DNA of 64,000 nt from Thalassobaculum_A sp040219215 (GTDB lineage: Bacteria; Pseudomonadota; Alphaproteobacteria; Thalassobaculales; Thalassobaculaceae). Positions 8,341 to 17,149 of the stretch are shown piece after piece. The notes beneath the pieces are model-generated. The model saw only the letters and a list, made by a program, of their open reading frames with translations, was not told the DNA's origin and did no database searches. The stretch spans positions 124,001-188,000 of the forward strand of contig NZ_JAVJSX010000008.1 of NCBI RefSeq assembly GCF_040219215.1, given 5' to 3'. The position numbers were made by a program, and so were the translations under genes. Every line of letters begins with the position of its first letter. Position 1 is the stretch's first letter.

Positions 8341-9581
8341 CCGTCACCCTGGCCGACGCCGATCGGGACCTGCTCGGCGGCGCGCATGGCGAGGCCGCGG
8401 CCTTCGCGATGCGCCTGATGGTTCGGTTCGCGGAGGCGGTCGGCGCGCCCGGCTTCATCGACGCCAGGTCCGCACACATCGACGGCTGCCTGTATCACGG
8501 GCAGGTCAGCTTGGATTTCGTCGAACATCTGCTGGCGCTGGGCGGGCGGGTGCGGGTGCCGACCACCTTGAACGTCGGCTCGATCGACTTGATCCATCCC
8601 GAACTGTTCCGCGGTGACGGCGACCTCCTGACCGCCGGCAGCCGGCTGATGATCGCGCATGAGGAACTGGGCTGCGTGCCGTCCTACACCTGCGCGCCGT
8701 ATCAGACGATGTTCCGCCCTCAGCTCGGCTGGCAGATCGCCTGGGCGGAATCCAACGCCATCGTGTTCGCCAATTCGGTGATCGGCGCGCGCACCAACCG
8801 CTACGGCGACTTCACCGATCTGTGCTGCGCGATCACCGGTCGGGTTCCGAATTACGGGCTGCATCTGACCGAGAACCGCCGCGCCCGGGTCGTCGTCGAG
8901 ATCGCCGACCTGCCGCCGGAATGGAGCGATGCCGGCCCGGCCTGCGTTGCCGTCGGTCACGTGATCGGCCGGCGCTGCGGCGAGCGGATCCCGGCGATCG
9001 TCGGCCTGCCGGCGTCGACCTCCGAAGACGACCTGAAGGCTTTGGGCGCGGTATCGGCCTCGGCCGGCGCGGTGGCGATGTTCCACGCCGTCGGTCTGAC
9101 GCCCGAGGCCGCGACCCTGGAGGACGCCTTGCAGGGCGAGCGACCGGAGGAAGTCATCCGGCTGACCGCCGACGACCTGCGGGCGACCGTGCGCGACCTG
9201 TCGACCGTGCCCGACGGCACGCCGCTGTCGGCCGTCAGCCTCGGCACCCCGCATTTCTCGACCACCGAGTTCGAGCGGCTGGTGCCGTTGCTGAGCGGGT
9301 CGCGGCCGGCGGTCGACATGTACGTCAACACCAGCCGTCAGGTGATGGAGGAGGTGGAGGCGCGCGGCTGGGACACCGCGCTGCGGGCGGCCGGGGTCAC
9401 CGTGGTGCTCGACACCTGCACCTACGTCACCACGATCATGCGCGACCTGTCGGGGGCGGTGATGACCAATTCAGGCAAGATGGCCTACTACGCCCCCGGC
9501 AACCTGAACGTCGACGTGGCGTTCGGCTCGCTGGCCGACTGCGTCGCCTCGGCGCGCGCCGGCCGGGTGGTGCGGTCATGA
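8337..9581 (+). CDS. aconitase X catalytic (large) subunit
   Basis: This 414-residue protein of the AcnX family lacks the fused swivel domain, which is encoded by the next gene; this is the two-subunit form. Candidate iron-sulfur or metal cysteines are C113/C119 in GCVPSYTCAPYQ, C163-C164 in DLCCAITGR and the C in VLDTCTYVTTIM. The TNSGKMAYYAPG segment near the C-terminus is characteristic. Characterised AcnX proteins are hydro-lyases, for example cis-3-hydroxy-L-proline dehydratase in bacteria and phosphomevalonate dehydratase in archaea. The hydroxyproline type is more likely here, but the substrate cannot be decided from this locus. It overlaps both neighbours by four bases. Confidence 0.88.
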   Translation: MTVTLADADRDLLGGAHGEAAAFAMRLMVRFAEAVGAPGFIDARSAHIDGCLYHGQVSLDFVEHLLALGGRVRVPTTLNVGSIDLIHPELFRGDGDLLTAGSRLMIAHEELGCVPSYTCAPYQTMFRPQLGWQIAWAESNAIVFANSVIGARTNRYGDFTDLCCAITGRVPNYGLHLTENRRARVVVEIADLPPEWSDAGPACVAVGHVIGRRCGERIPAIVGLPASTSEDDLKALGAVSASAGAVAMFHAVGLTPEAATLEDALQGERPEEVIRLTADDLRATVRDLSTVPDGTPLSAVSLGTPHFSTTEFERLVPLLSGSRPAVDMYVNTSRQVMEEVEARGWDTALRAAGVTVVLDTCTYVTTIMRDLSGAVMTNSGKMAYYAPGNLNVDVAFGSLADCVASARAGRVVRS

Positions 9582-10015
9582 CCGGGAGTGCGGCCGTGCC
9601 GATCGCCGCAATCACCCTGGTGCCGGGGACGTCTGATGGCCCGGCCTTCGTGCTGCAGGAACCGCTCAGCTTCTGGGGCGGGCTGGATGCGACGACCGGC
9701 GAGATCACCGACCGCTGGCACCCGCAGAGTCGTGCGATCCTGGCCGGGCACGTCCTGGTGATGGAAAGCGGCCGCGGCTCCAGCTCCGGCAGCTCGGTCC
9801 TGGCCGAAGCGATCCGCCGCGGCACCGGACCGGCCGGCATCGTCATGCTGACCCGCGACGCCATCGTGACGGTCGGCGCGATGATCGCGGTCGAGCTGTA
9901 CGACGTGTCCTGCCCGGTGGTGCTGGTGGCGGCGGCGGATTGGCCGACGCTGGTGACGGCGAAGCGGTTGACACTGGACGCCGGATCCCAGCGAGCGACT
10001 CTGACCGTCCGATAA
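9578..10015 (+). CDS. aconitase X small (swivel) subunit, DUF126
   Basis: This 145-residue partner of the preceding catalytic subunit carries the swivel domain of aconitase X. The sequence shows EPLSFWGGLD near residue 30, the loop MESGRGSSSGSSVLAEAIR with the Ser-rich cluster that normally contacts substrate, and IVTVGAMIAVELY. The start codon overlaps the upstream stop (ATGA), which supports co-production of the two subunits. The gene is convergent with the EamA transporter gene, 18 bases away. Confidence 0.88.
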   Translation: MTGSAAVPIAAITLVPGTSDGPAFVLQEPLSFWGGLDATTGEITDRWHPQSRAILAGHVLVMESGRGSSSGSSVLAEAIRRGTGPAGIVMLTRDAIVTVGAMIAVELYDVSCPVVLVAAADWPTLVTAKRLTLDAGSQRATLTVR

Positions 10016-10033
10016 CGACGGGAGTCTGGCCGT

Positions 10034-10939
10034 TTAGCCCCGCCGTCCCGCCAATTGCAGCAGCAGGATGCCGCCGATCACCATGCCGCCGCCGGCGACC
10101 TGGGACAGCGTCATCGCCTCGCCGAACAGCAGGTAGGCGGCGACGATCGAGGTGACCGGCTGCAGGTTGTTGATGATCGCGCTGGTCTCGGCGCCGATTC
10201 GCGGGATCGAGGCGAAGTACAGCGGGATCGAGCAGCCCTGCAGGAGCACCACGCCGGCGGCACCGATCCAGCCCAGGGTGGTGACCGGCAGGGTGTAGCC
10301 GGTCAGCAGCGGGGTGGCGACGCTCAGCACCACCGCGGCCACCACCGCCATGTGGAACATGATGACCAGGGAGTCGCGGCCCTTCATGACCCGGCTGATC
10401 CAGGTGACCTGGAAGCCGCAGGCGACGCCGGCGCCGAGGCCGAGCGCTAGGCCGATCGGGTTCAGATGGCCGTGCCCGACACCCAGCATCACCGCCAGCC
10501 CCCCGAACGCCACCAGGAAGGCGACGATCCGCGGCAACCCCGGCCAGCGCCGGTCGAGGACGGCGGTGAACACCGCGACCAGCGGCGGGTAGACGAAGAA
10601 CAGCAGGGCGGCCACGCCGACCGGGATGTACTTCACCGCGCCGATGTTGCCGAAAAACATGTAGGCCAGCAGCGACCCGAGGCCGAGGCAGTGCAGCCAG
10701 GTCGCGCGACCGACCCGCAGCGACCGGCCCGAAGCCAGGCACCAGCCACCGACCACCGCGACCACGAACCACGCGCGCACGGTGGCGACCGACTGGCCGT
10801 CGGTGCCGCCCTCGAAGGCGATCCGGGCGACCGCGACGGCGAGGCCAAGTCCGATCGACGCCGCAAACGCGAGCGCGAAGCCGACCAGCCGTTCGTTCGC
10901 TTCGGCGGTCGGCTCAGTCTTCGGTCCAGAAATCGCCAT
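10034..10939 (-). CDS. EamA/DMT-family transporter
   Basis: This 301-residue protein has about ten transmembrane segments arranged as two EamA repeats, typical of drug/metabolite exporters. The second repeat contains IPLYFASIPRIGAETSAIINNLQPV, a stretch common in EamA proteins. It is the last gene of a minus-strand unit (HAD phosphatase, epimerase, transporter). With the ATG at 10939 the frame overlaps the epimerase end by 26 bases, and a shorter start is possible. The transported compound is not predictable. Confidence 0.85.
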   Translation of the reverse strand: MAISGPKTEPTAEANERLVGFALAFAASIGLGLAVAVARIAFEGGTDGQSVATVRAWFVVAVVGGWCLASGRSLRVGRATWLHCLGLGSLLAYMFFGNIGAVKYIPVGVAALLFFVYPPLVAVFTAVLDRRWPGLPRIVAFLVAFGGLAVMLGVGHGHLNPIGLALGLGAGVACGFQVTWISRVMKGRDSLVIMFHMAVVAAVVLSVATPLLTGYTLPVTTLGWIGAAGVVLLQGCSIPLYFASIPRIGAETSAIINNLQPVTSIVAAYLLFGEAMTLSQVAGGGMVIGGILLLQLAGRRG

Positions 10940-11924
10940 AGGTGTCCAGCCAGTCGATGAAGTCGGTCATGGTGGCGTCAATGTCGCCGGTCAGGCGGTG
11001 GCCGATCTCGTCGGCCAGACGGTCCGGCTTCATCGGAAACCGGTCCTTGTCGCCGTGCAGGTTGATGGTCGGCGTCTCGCCGGCGCCGGCCAGCCGGTAC
11101 TCAAAGCCCGGGAACCGCCGTTTCAGGGAGGCGCACATCTGCATGACGCTGACCTGGCGGGCCGAGGTGACGTTGAACAGGTCGCTCTTGATCCGCTCCC
11201 TTGGGGCCGCCATCAGCGCCTGCAGCGCACCGGCGACGTGGCGGGACGACGTCCAGTCCAGCTTGTCCTCGCGGGCGAACAGGGCGGGCTTGCCGGCACG
11301 GGCAAGCTGGGCGGCCTGCATCGGCGCCGACAGGGTGTCGCGGGCGCCGGAATCGATCTCCCAAGGCCCGAAGATCGTCGACAGACGAACCGACACGGCT
11401 TCCAGTTCCGTCAACTCGGCGTAGCGGCGAACCAGCCGTTCCGAGCCGTGCTTGGTCATGCCGTAGATCTTGAACGGTTCCTCGCGGGTGCCGTACTCGT
11501 CGAGCGGCCCGCTCCAGCCGGTGTCGCCGAACGCGCCGGTCCCGTAGGCCGCACCCGATGAGATGTTGATCAGGCGCCGCACCCCGGCCTTGTGGGCGGC
11601 TTTCAGGGTCTGGGCGAGACCGACGAGGTTGACCTCGATCACGCTTTCAGGCGCGTCGCGCTCGCGTTCCGGTCCGGAGGTGACGGCAGCGCCGTAGAAC
11701 ACCGCGTCGACTTGGTGGTCGCCGATCGCCTGGGCGATCGGTTCGGCCTGCCGGATGTCGCCGCGGACCAGGGTGTAGGAGCCGGGCAGCGCGTCAAAGG
11801 CGCGTCGGGCGACCGGGTGCAGGTCGTTGCGATCGAACAGCACGACCTTGGCACCGTCGGTCAGGTAGCGTTCGGCGGTGGCCAATCCGATGAATCCGCA
11901 GCCGCCGGCAATGAGTACCGTCAT
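10914..11924 (-). CDS. NAD-dependent epimerase/dehydratase
   Basis: This 336-residue extended SDR-type protein has a Rossmann motif GGCGFIGLATA (about 7-17) and the catalytic pair in YGMTKHGSE, with an upstream ISSGAAYG serine element. These are hallmarks of nucleotide-sugar epimerases and dehydratases, but the substrate is open. I chose the ATG at 11922-11924 because AAAGGGGAGG lies directly upstream; an earlier in-frame start at 11960 would add twelve unconvincing residues. It sits between an HAD phosphatase and an EamA exporter, so the three may handle one phosphorylated sugar-like metabolite. Confidence 0.86.
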   Translation of the reverse strand: MTVLIAGGCGFIGLATAERYLTDGAKVVLFDRNDLHPVARRAFDALPGSYTLVRGDIRQAEPIAQAIGDHQVDAVFYGAAVTSGPERERDAPESVIEVNLVGLAQTLKAAHKAGVRRLINISSGAAYGTGAFGDTGWSGPLDEYGTREEPFKIYGMTKHGSERLVRRYAELTELEAVSVRLSTIFGPWEIDSGARDTLSAPMQAAQLARAGKPALFAREDKLDWTSSRHVAGALQALMAAPRERIKSDLFNVTSARQVSVMQMCASLKRRFPGFEYRLAGAGETPTINLHGDKDRFPMKPDRLADEIGHRLTGDIDATMTDFIDWLDTYGDFWTED

Positions 11925-11969
11925 GTCCTCCCCTTTCGAGCGATCCCTGGGTTCGGGCAACAGGCTGGC

Positions 11970-12593
11970 CTAGCGGTGCGCCGAAAGATAGCCCTTCAGC
12001 GTCTCCTCCAAGGGCTTGGCCCCGGTCCAGCGGACGGCGTGCCAGCCGGTAGCGGTTGCCGCGTGCACGTTCTCGGCAGTGTCGTCGAGCAGCAGAAGCC
12101 CGGCGGGCTCGATGCCGACGCGCCGCTGCACGGCGGCGAAGAACGCCGGGTCGGGCTTGCGGCAGCCCAGATCGGCGGAGCAGTGCCAGTCGTCGACCCG
12201 GGCGGCGAGCCCCAGCGTGCCCAGCAGGTAGCGCATCCGTTCGTGCTCCTGGTTGGTTGCCAGGTGAACCGGCACGCCACGGCGCCTGACCTCGGCGAGC
12301 GCTGACAGCAGCTTGACGTCCAGGCGGGCATCGTGGCGGAACCAGTAGTCGATCAGCCGGTCTGCCGAGACGTGCGGAGCGATCCGCTTCAGCGCTTCGG
12401 CCAGCCGCGAACGCAGATCGGCTTGCCCGGTCACGATGGCCTGCCAGTGCGGCCGGAAGAATCCGGCGTTCAGGGCATCGGTGTCGACCGCCAGATCGGC
12501 GGCGAGACCGGCCTGCCAGTGCGCCCCGTCCTGGGGACGGCCGGTGACGAGCACGCCGTCCACATCCACCATCAATGCCTGGATCTCCGGCAC
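11970..12593 (-). CDS. HAD-superfamily hydrolase
   Basis: This 207-residue phosphatase-like protein has the four HAD motifs: DVDGV (10-14, nucleophile D10 and acid D12), the Thr of HLATNQ, the Lys of CRKPDPAFF and the paired aspartates in LLLLDDTAENV. Cap residues between motifs I and II are mostly helical, as in the class I phosphoglycolate-phosphatase-like group. It is the first gene of the minus-strand unit followed after 45 bases by the epimerase. The substrate is unknown. Confidence 0.85.
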   Translation of the reverse strand: MPEIQALMVDVDGVLVTGRPQDGAHWQAGLAADLAVDTDALNAGFFRPHWQAIVTGQADLRSRLAEALKRIAPHVSADRLIDYWFRHDARLDVKLLSALAEVRRRGVPVHLATNQEHERMRYLLGTLGLAARVDDWHCSADLGCRKPDPAFFAAVQRRVGIEPAGLLLLDDTAENVHAATATGWHAVRWTGAKPLEETLKGYLSAHR

Positions 12594-12763
12594 CGTTGCC
12601 TCCGGGTCTTTGTTGCCAGACGGCCACCGCAGCGACCGGATTCCGGTTTAGCGACGACGGTCTGGCGATGAAAGGGCAACAGCGTGTTGCCGCGCCGCAC
12701 CTGTACCCGGTTGCGGGCGTCGGCTAGGCTCGCGGCCGGTTTGATCTGGCGACGGAGACGGCG

Positions 12764-13936
12764 ATGAACGCGATCGACCCCCTGGCGGCGGAAGTGCTGC
12801 CGAGCGGCGTGCGCGCCCGGTTCGTCGACAACGGCAACGGCCTGTCGATGCACGTGCTGGAGGCCGGGTTCGAGAGCGGCGACCGGCCGATGGCGCTGCT
12901 GCTGCACGGTTTTCCCGAGCTGGCCTACAGCTGGCGCATGGTGATCCCGCAACTGGCGGCCGCCGGCTATCATGTGGTCGCGCCGGACCAGCGCGGCTAC
13001 GGCCGGACCACCGGCTGGGCGGCCGACTACGACGACGACCTGTCGCCGTTCTTCATTCTCAACCTGGTGCGCGACATCACCGGGCTGGTCGCGGCCCTCG
13101 GGCGCGATTCGGTGGCGGCGGTGATCGGCCACGACTACGGTTCGCCGGTGGCGGCGGCCTGCGCGCTGGTGCGTCCCGACGTGTTCCGTTCGGTGGTGCT
13201 GATGAGCGCGCCGTTCGGCGGCCCGCCACCGCTGCGCCGCGACCCGTCGACGGGGGCGGGGATGGCGGCCGGCCTGTCGAACGCCGCGATGATGGACGAT
13301 CTCGCCGCCCTGGCGCGGCCGCGCAAGCATTACCAGTGGTACTATTCGACCCGCCCGGCCGACCGCGACATGCTGGACTGTCCCCAGGGGATCCACGCCT
13401 TCCTGCGCGCCTACTATCACATGAAGAGCGCGGACTGGCCGGCCAACCGGCCGCACCCTCTGGCCTCCTGGACCGCGCCGGAGATGGCCAAGCTGCCGAC
13501 CTACTACGTGATGGAGTTGGCGCAGGACATGCCGGCGACGGTCGCGCCGGAGATGCCGTCGCCCGACGCGGTCGCCGCCTGCCGGTGGCTGCCCGACGAA
13601 GCCCTGGCGGTGTACGCGGCGGAGTACGCCCGCACCGGTTTCCAGGGCGGGCTTCAGTGGTACCGGGTGGTGACCGGCGGGCATCTGGGCCGGGAGCTGA
13701 AGACCTTTGCCGGGCGGACCATCGATATCCCCTCGGCCTTCATCGCCGGCAGCAGCGACTGGGGCATCCACCAGAAGCCGGGCGAGTTCGAGGCGATGCA
13801 GAGCCGGGCGCTGACCGACCTGCGCGGCGTGCATCTGCTGGACGGGGCCGGGCACTGGGTCCAGCAGGAACAGGCCGATGCGGTGTCCGGGCTGCTGGTG
13901 GCGTTCCTGGGCGAGGTATCCGCGGGGACCCGCTGA
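12764..13936 (+). CDS. epoxide-hydrolase-like alpha/beta hydrolase
   Basis: This 390-residue alpha/beta-hydrolase has an HGFPE oxyanion motif (48-52), the nucleophile D124 in GHDYGSPVA and the general base H364 in GAGHWVQQE; D332 in AGSSDWG is the likely third residue. An Asp nucleophile rather than Ser indicates an epoxide hydrolase or haloalkane dehalogenase chemistry. HGFPE and the long cap favour epoxide hydrolase. The ATG is seven bases after GGAG. It is divergent from the HAD gene across 170 bases that hold a 7-bp inverted repeat (12615-12621 and 12660-12666) but no clear promoter. Confidence 0.85.
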   Translation: MNAIDPLAAEVLPSGVRARFVDNGNGLSMHVLEAGFESGDRPMALLLHGFPELAYSWRMVIPQLAAAGYHVVAPDQRGYGRTTGWAADYDDDLSPFFILNLVRDITGLVAALGRDSVAAVIGHDYGSPVAAACALVRPDVFRSVVLMSAPFGGPPPLRRDPSTGAGMAAGLSNAAMMDDLAALARPRKHYQWYYSTRPADRDMLDCPQGIHAFLRAYYHMKSADWPANRPHPLASWTAPEMAKLPTYYVMELAQDMPATVAPEMPSPDAVAACRWLPDEALAVYAAEYARTGFQGGLQWYRVVTGGHLGRELKTFAGRTIDIPSAFIAGSSDWGIHQKPGEFEAMQSRALTDLRGVHLLDGAGHWVQQEQADAVSGLLVAFLGEVSAGTR

Positions 13937-14003
13937 ACGGGCGGAGCAGCGGACGGATCCAATCGTGGCGCGTCCCTCCGGGATCCTCGGAGCGACGCGG
14001 CTT

Positions 14004-15026
14004 CTACAGCCGGTACACCCGTGCCGCGGTGTCGTGGAACATCGCCGCCCGCTCGGACGCCGAATAGCCCTTCGACAGCAGCTTGAAGCTGTTCCACACC
14101 ACGGTGTAGCTGCAGCTCAGCTTGTCGACCGGGAAGTTGGATTCGAACATGCAGCGATCCGGGCCGAAGCGTTCGATCGCATAGTCGAACCAGCGCCGGG
14201 TCGCCTCGGTAAGCTCGGCGCTGCTCGGGGCCGCCGGGCGCTCCTCCCAGCCGTAGCCGTTCACGTCCATGTTGATGCCGCCGAGCTTGACCATGACGTT
14301 CGGGCAGGCGGCGATCGCGTCGATCTGCGGGCGCCACTCGGCGAACACGTCATCGGACTTGCCGGCGTAGGGTCCGACGCCGATCGGTCCGCCCAGGTGG
14401 TTCAGGATCAAGGTGGTGTCGGGAAACGCCCGGGCCAGATCGATCGCCTCGGGAATCTGCGTGTGGTAGCACAGCATGTCGAAGGTCAGGCCGCGCGGCG
14501 CCAGATGCTTGAAGCCGGCGCGGAAATCGTCCCGCATGAACAGGCTCTGCGGCGGTTCGGTGCGGTGGTTGCGCACCTCCGGGCTGGGGTGCCAGAACGC
14601 GCCCTCGCGGATCCCCTTGACCCGGCCGTTGCCGGCGGCGATGTGGGCGTCGAGCACGTCGGCCACCTTGTCGCCCAGCATCAGTTCGGCCGTGGCGACG
14701 ATGCCGGCGGCGATCCGTGACGGTCCGTACTGGCCGGACGCGCTGATTGCCGCCATGCCGTTGGCGAACTCGGTCTCGCCGACGCAGCGCAGCTCTTCCG
14801 GCCCGTCGGCGCGGAACATCGTCCCGCACTCGATGAACACGCTGGAGACGACGTTGTGGCCGCCGGACAGGTCGTCGAGCATCTCGTCGACGAAGTAGCG
14901 CTTCTGCACCCCGCTGGGCCGGAAGTCCCAGAGGTGATGATGCGGGTCGCAGATCGGGAGGTCCGGCTCAAGCGCCGGCTCGGGCGTCCGTTCCAGCCAA
15001 GCCTGATTCGTTGACTGCGTGACCAC
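14004..15026 (-). CDS. amidohydrolase 2 family metal-dependent hydrolase
   Basis: This 340-residue TIM-barrel hydrolase related to lactonases and dicarboxylate lactonase-like enzymes carries the N-terminal metal motif DPHHHLWD, a later NHLGGPIG histidine and the conserved ESNFPVDK near the C-terminus. I take the GTG at 15024-15026 as start because GGGAGGA precedes it; an upstream ATG adds 22 unsupported residues. Substrates for this subgroup range from sugar lactones to aromatic ring-cleavage lactones. No neighbouring catabolic cluster helps to choose. Confidence 0.82.
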   Translation of the reverse strand: MVTQSTNQAWLERTPEPALEPDLPICDPHHHLWDFRPSGVQKRYFVDEMLDDLSGGHNVVSSVFIECGTMFRADGPEELRCVGETEFANGMAAISASGQYGPSRIAAGIVATAELMLGDKVADVLDAHIAAGNGRVKGIREGAFWHPSPEVRNHRTEPPQSLFMRDDFRAGFKHLAPRGLTFDMLCYHTQIPEAIDLARAFPDTTLILNHLGGPIGVGPYAGKSDDVFAEWRPQIDAIAACPNVMVKLGGINMDVNGYGWEERPAAPSSAELTEATRRWFDYAIERFGPDRCMFESNFPVDKLSCSYTVVWNSFKLLSKGYSASERAAMFHDTAARVYRL

Positions 15027-15072
15027 CGTATCCTCCCGATTGCGAATGCCCGGAGTGTTCAGGCCGTGCCGG

Positions 15073-15606
15073 CTACTTGGCGTCGGCGGCAACCTGCATC
15101 TTGACGATCTGGTCGGGATTCTGCGGCGGCTCGCCCCGCTTGATGCCGTCGACCAGTTCCATGCCCTCGGTGACCTGCGCCCACACCGTGTACTGGCCGT
15201 TCAGGAAGCTGCAGTCCTTGAAGCAAATGAAGAACTGGCTGTCGCCGCTGTTCGGGCTCTGCGAGCGGGCCATGCCGACCGTGCCGCGACCGTAGTTGGT
15301 GTTGCTGAACTCGGCGTCGATCTTCTGGCCGGAGCCGCCGCGGCCGGTGCCGGTCGGGTCGCCGGTCTGGGCCATGAAGCCTTCGATCACGCGGTGGAAC
15401 ACCACCCCGTTGTAGAAGCCCTCGCGGGTCAGCTCCTTGATCCGGGCGACGTGCTTCGGCGCCAGATCCGGGCGCAGTTCCATCACGACGCGGCCGGACG
15501 CGAGGTCCATGTAGAGGGTGTTCTCGGGATCCGCCGCCGCGGCCCCGCTGGTGTCCATGCTCATGATCGCTCCGATGATGCTTGCGACGAACGCCAAGCG
15601 GCGCAT
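15073..15606 (-). CDS. cyclophilin-type peptidyl-prolyl isomerase, exported
   Basis: This 177-residue single-domain cyclophilin has an N-terminal signal sequence (MRRLAFVASIIGAIM..., cleavage probably in GAAAAD near residue 25), which places it in the periplasm. The core motif FHRVIEGFMAQTGDPTGTG contains the catalytic Arg. QFFICF and YTVWAQVTEGM form the rest of the active site, with Trp at the cyclosporin-contact position. It lies 46 bases upstream of the amidohydrolase on the same strand, possibly without functional link. Confidence 0.92.
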   Translation of the reverse strand: MRRLAFVASIIGAIMSMDTSGAAAADPENTLYMDLASGRVVMELRPDLAPKHVARIKELTREGFYNGVVFHRVIEGFMAQTGDPTGTGRGGSGQKIDAEFSNTNYGRGTVGMARSQSPNSGDSQFFICFKDCSFLNGQYTVWAQVTEGMELVDGIKRGEPPQNPDQIVKMQVAADAK

Positions 15607-15707
15607 CGACGTCTCCCTGGTTGGTGGCTACGAGTGGTCTGCCCCCGTCTGGCGGCACCATAGACGAGCAGACTTGGGAGGCAAGCCTGGGCAGACGTCA
15701 ACGGGAC

Positions 15708-16154
15708 TCAGGCGCGGCTGCTCGGGATGTTCTGCTCGTCTTCCTCGGCCTGCAGTTCCAACGCTTCCATCTCGTCGTCGGAATAGCCGTAATGGTGGCC
15801 GATCTCGTGGATCAGCACGTGCCGGACGACGTGGTACAGGTCGTCGCCAGTCTCGATCCAGTAGTCCAGGATCGGCCGGCGGTACAGGAAGATGCGGTCG
15901 AGATCGGCCGGGGTCTCGCCGGTCGAACGGTGCCCCAGCGGCACGCCCTGGTACAGCCCGAGCAGATCGAACGGCGTTTCCAGGTCCATGGCCTCGCAGG
16001 TCTCGTCGTCCGGAAACTCCTCGACCAGGATCGCAAGCCCGGCGATCGGCTTCAGGAGGTCTTCCGGCACACTGGACAACGCGTCTTCGGCCAGCGCCGC
16101 CAGATGGTCGGCGGTCGGGGCCAGGATGCCGGGTCGGGTGGATTGCGCACACAT
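15708..16154 (-). CDS. metallopeptidase family protein (zincin, DUF1025 type)
   Basis: This 148-residue protein belongs to the short zincin-like family. It has a single extended zinc motif HEIGHHYGYSD (116-126), with ligands H116 and H120, catalytic E117 and a probable third ligand D126. Upstream, DRIFLYRRPILDYW and the acidic FPDDET segment are family features. The physiological substrate of this family is not established. The start ATG (16152-16154) faces bdhA across a 209-base divergent region. Confidence 0.85.
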   Translation of the reverse strand: MCAQSTRPGILAPTADHLAALAEDALSSVPEDLLKPIAGLAILVEEFPDDETCEAMDLETPFDLLGLYQGVPLGHRSTGETPADLDRIFLYRRPILDYWIETGDDLYHVVRHVLIHEIGHHYGYSDDEMEALELQAEEDEQNIPSSRA

Positions 16155-16267
16155 GCCGGCAGCTATAGCGGCTTATACCGCGGCGCGAAAGGGACGGGTG
16201 CGAAACGGGACGGCGGGCTCGGCGGGTCCCGGCCCCAAGGGCGGTGCGGCATCCGGTATCGGCGGTG

Positions 16268-16306
16268 TTGTTCTGCCTTGGCGGCGTGCAAATATGGTGC
16301 ACTGCA
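16268..16306 (+). promoter_or_regulatory. candidate bdhA promoter with a TGC-N3-GCA box
   Basis: A possible sigma70 promoter is TTGTTC (16268-16273), a 17-base spacer and AATATG (16291-16296). At the expected start point lies TGC-ACT-GCA (16298-16306), resembling TGC-N3-GCA sites described for PhaR-type regulators of polyhydroxybutyrate genes. Both calls are inferred from pattern and position only. Confidence 0.3.
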
Positions 16307-16363
16307 ACGCTATCAAGGCCGGTCTCCGCGCGGGACCGGCGAACGCAATCGGAAGGAACCGAG

Positions 16364-17149
16364 ATGAGCCTCAAGGGCAAGGCCGCGATCGTCACCGGAT
16401 CGACCAGCGGCATCGGCGAGGGCATCGCCGCCGCACTGGCGGCCGCCGGCGCCGACATCATGCTGAACGGCTTCGGCGACGCCGCCGTGATCGAGGCGCA
16501 GCGCGCCGGCCTGGAGAAGGCGCACGGCGTTCGCGTCTCGTACTCATCGGCCGACATGTCCAAGCCCGAGCAGATCAAGGCGATGGTCGCCGACGCCGAG
16601 AAGGCGTTCGGCAAGGTCGACATCCTGGTGAACAACGCCGGCATCCAGACCGTCGCCGCGATCGAGGAGTTTCCCGATGACCGCTGGGAGTTGATCCAGG
16701 CGATCAACCTGTCGTCCAACTTCTACGCCATCAAGGCGGCGATGCCGGGCATGAAGCAGCGCAACTGGGGGCGGATCGTCAATATCGCCTCGGCGCACGG
16801 CCTGGTCGCCTCGCCCTACAAGGTCGCCTACGTCGCGGCCAAGCACGGCGTGGTCGGCCTGACCAAGGTGGTGGCGCTGGAGACCGCGCAGATGAACATC
16901 ACCTGCAACGCCATCTGCCCCGGCTTCGTGAAGACCCCGCTGGTGGAAGGCCAGATCGGCGACCAGGCCAAGGCCAACAACATGTCCGAGGAACAGGTGG
17001 TGCGCGACGTGATCCTGGCCAGCCAGCCGTCGAAGCGATTCGTCGGCATCGACGAACTGGGCGCCCTGACGGTGTTCCTGTGCGGCGATCAGGCGTCGTC
17101 GATCACCGGAACCTCGCTGTCGGTCGATGGAGGCTGGACGGCGCGATGA
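16364..17149 (+). CDS. bdhA: 3-hydroxybutyrate dehydrogenase
   Basis: The enzyme interconverts (R)-3-hydroxybutyrate and acetoacetate with NAD, the step after polyhydroxybutyrate depolymerisation. The 261-residue SDR protein has TGSTSGIG (11-18), NNAG (90-93) and catalytic S143, Y156 and K160 (YVAAK). ICPGFVKTPLVEGQI is highly characteristic of bacterial 3-hydroxybutyrate dehydrogenases. The ATG at 16364 follows GGAAGGAACCGAG; an upstream in-frame extension lacks support. Its stop overlaps the start of the patatin gene (ATGA), so the two are translated together. Confidence 0.93.
   Translation: MSLKGKAAIVTGSTSGIGEGIAAALAAAGADIMLNGFGDAAVIEAQRAGLEKAHGVRVSYSSADMSKPEQIKAMVADAEKAFGKVDILVNNAGIQTVAAIEEFPDDRWELIQAINLSSNFYAIKAAMPGMKQRNWGRIVNIASAHGLVASPYKVAYVAAKHGVVGLTKVVALETAQMNITCNAICPGFVKTPLVEGQIGDQAKANNMSEEQVVRDVILASQPSKRFVGIDELGALTVFLCGDQASSITGTSLSVDGGWTAR

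Noticed and set aside
12615..12666. GCCAGAC/GTCTGGC inverted repeat as an operator or terminator
   Set aside because: The arms are short and 38 bases apart in GC-rich DNA, which is weak evidence for a functional site.
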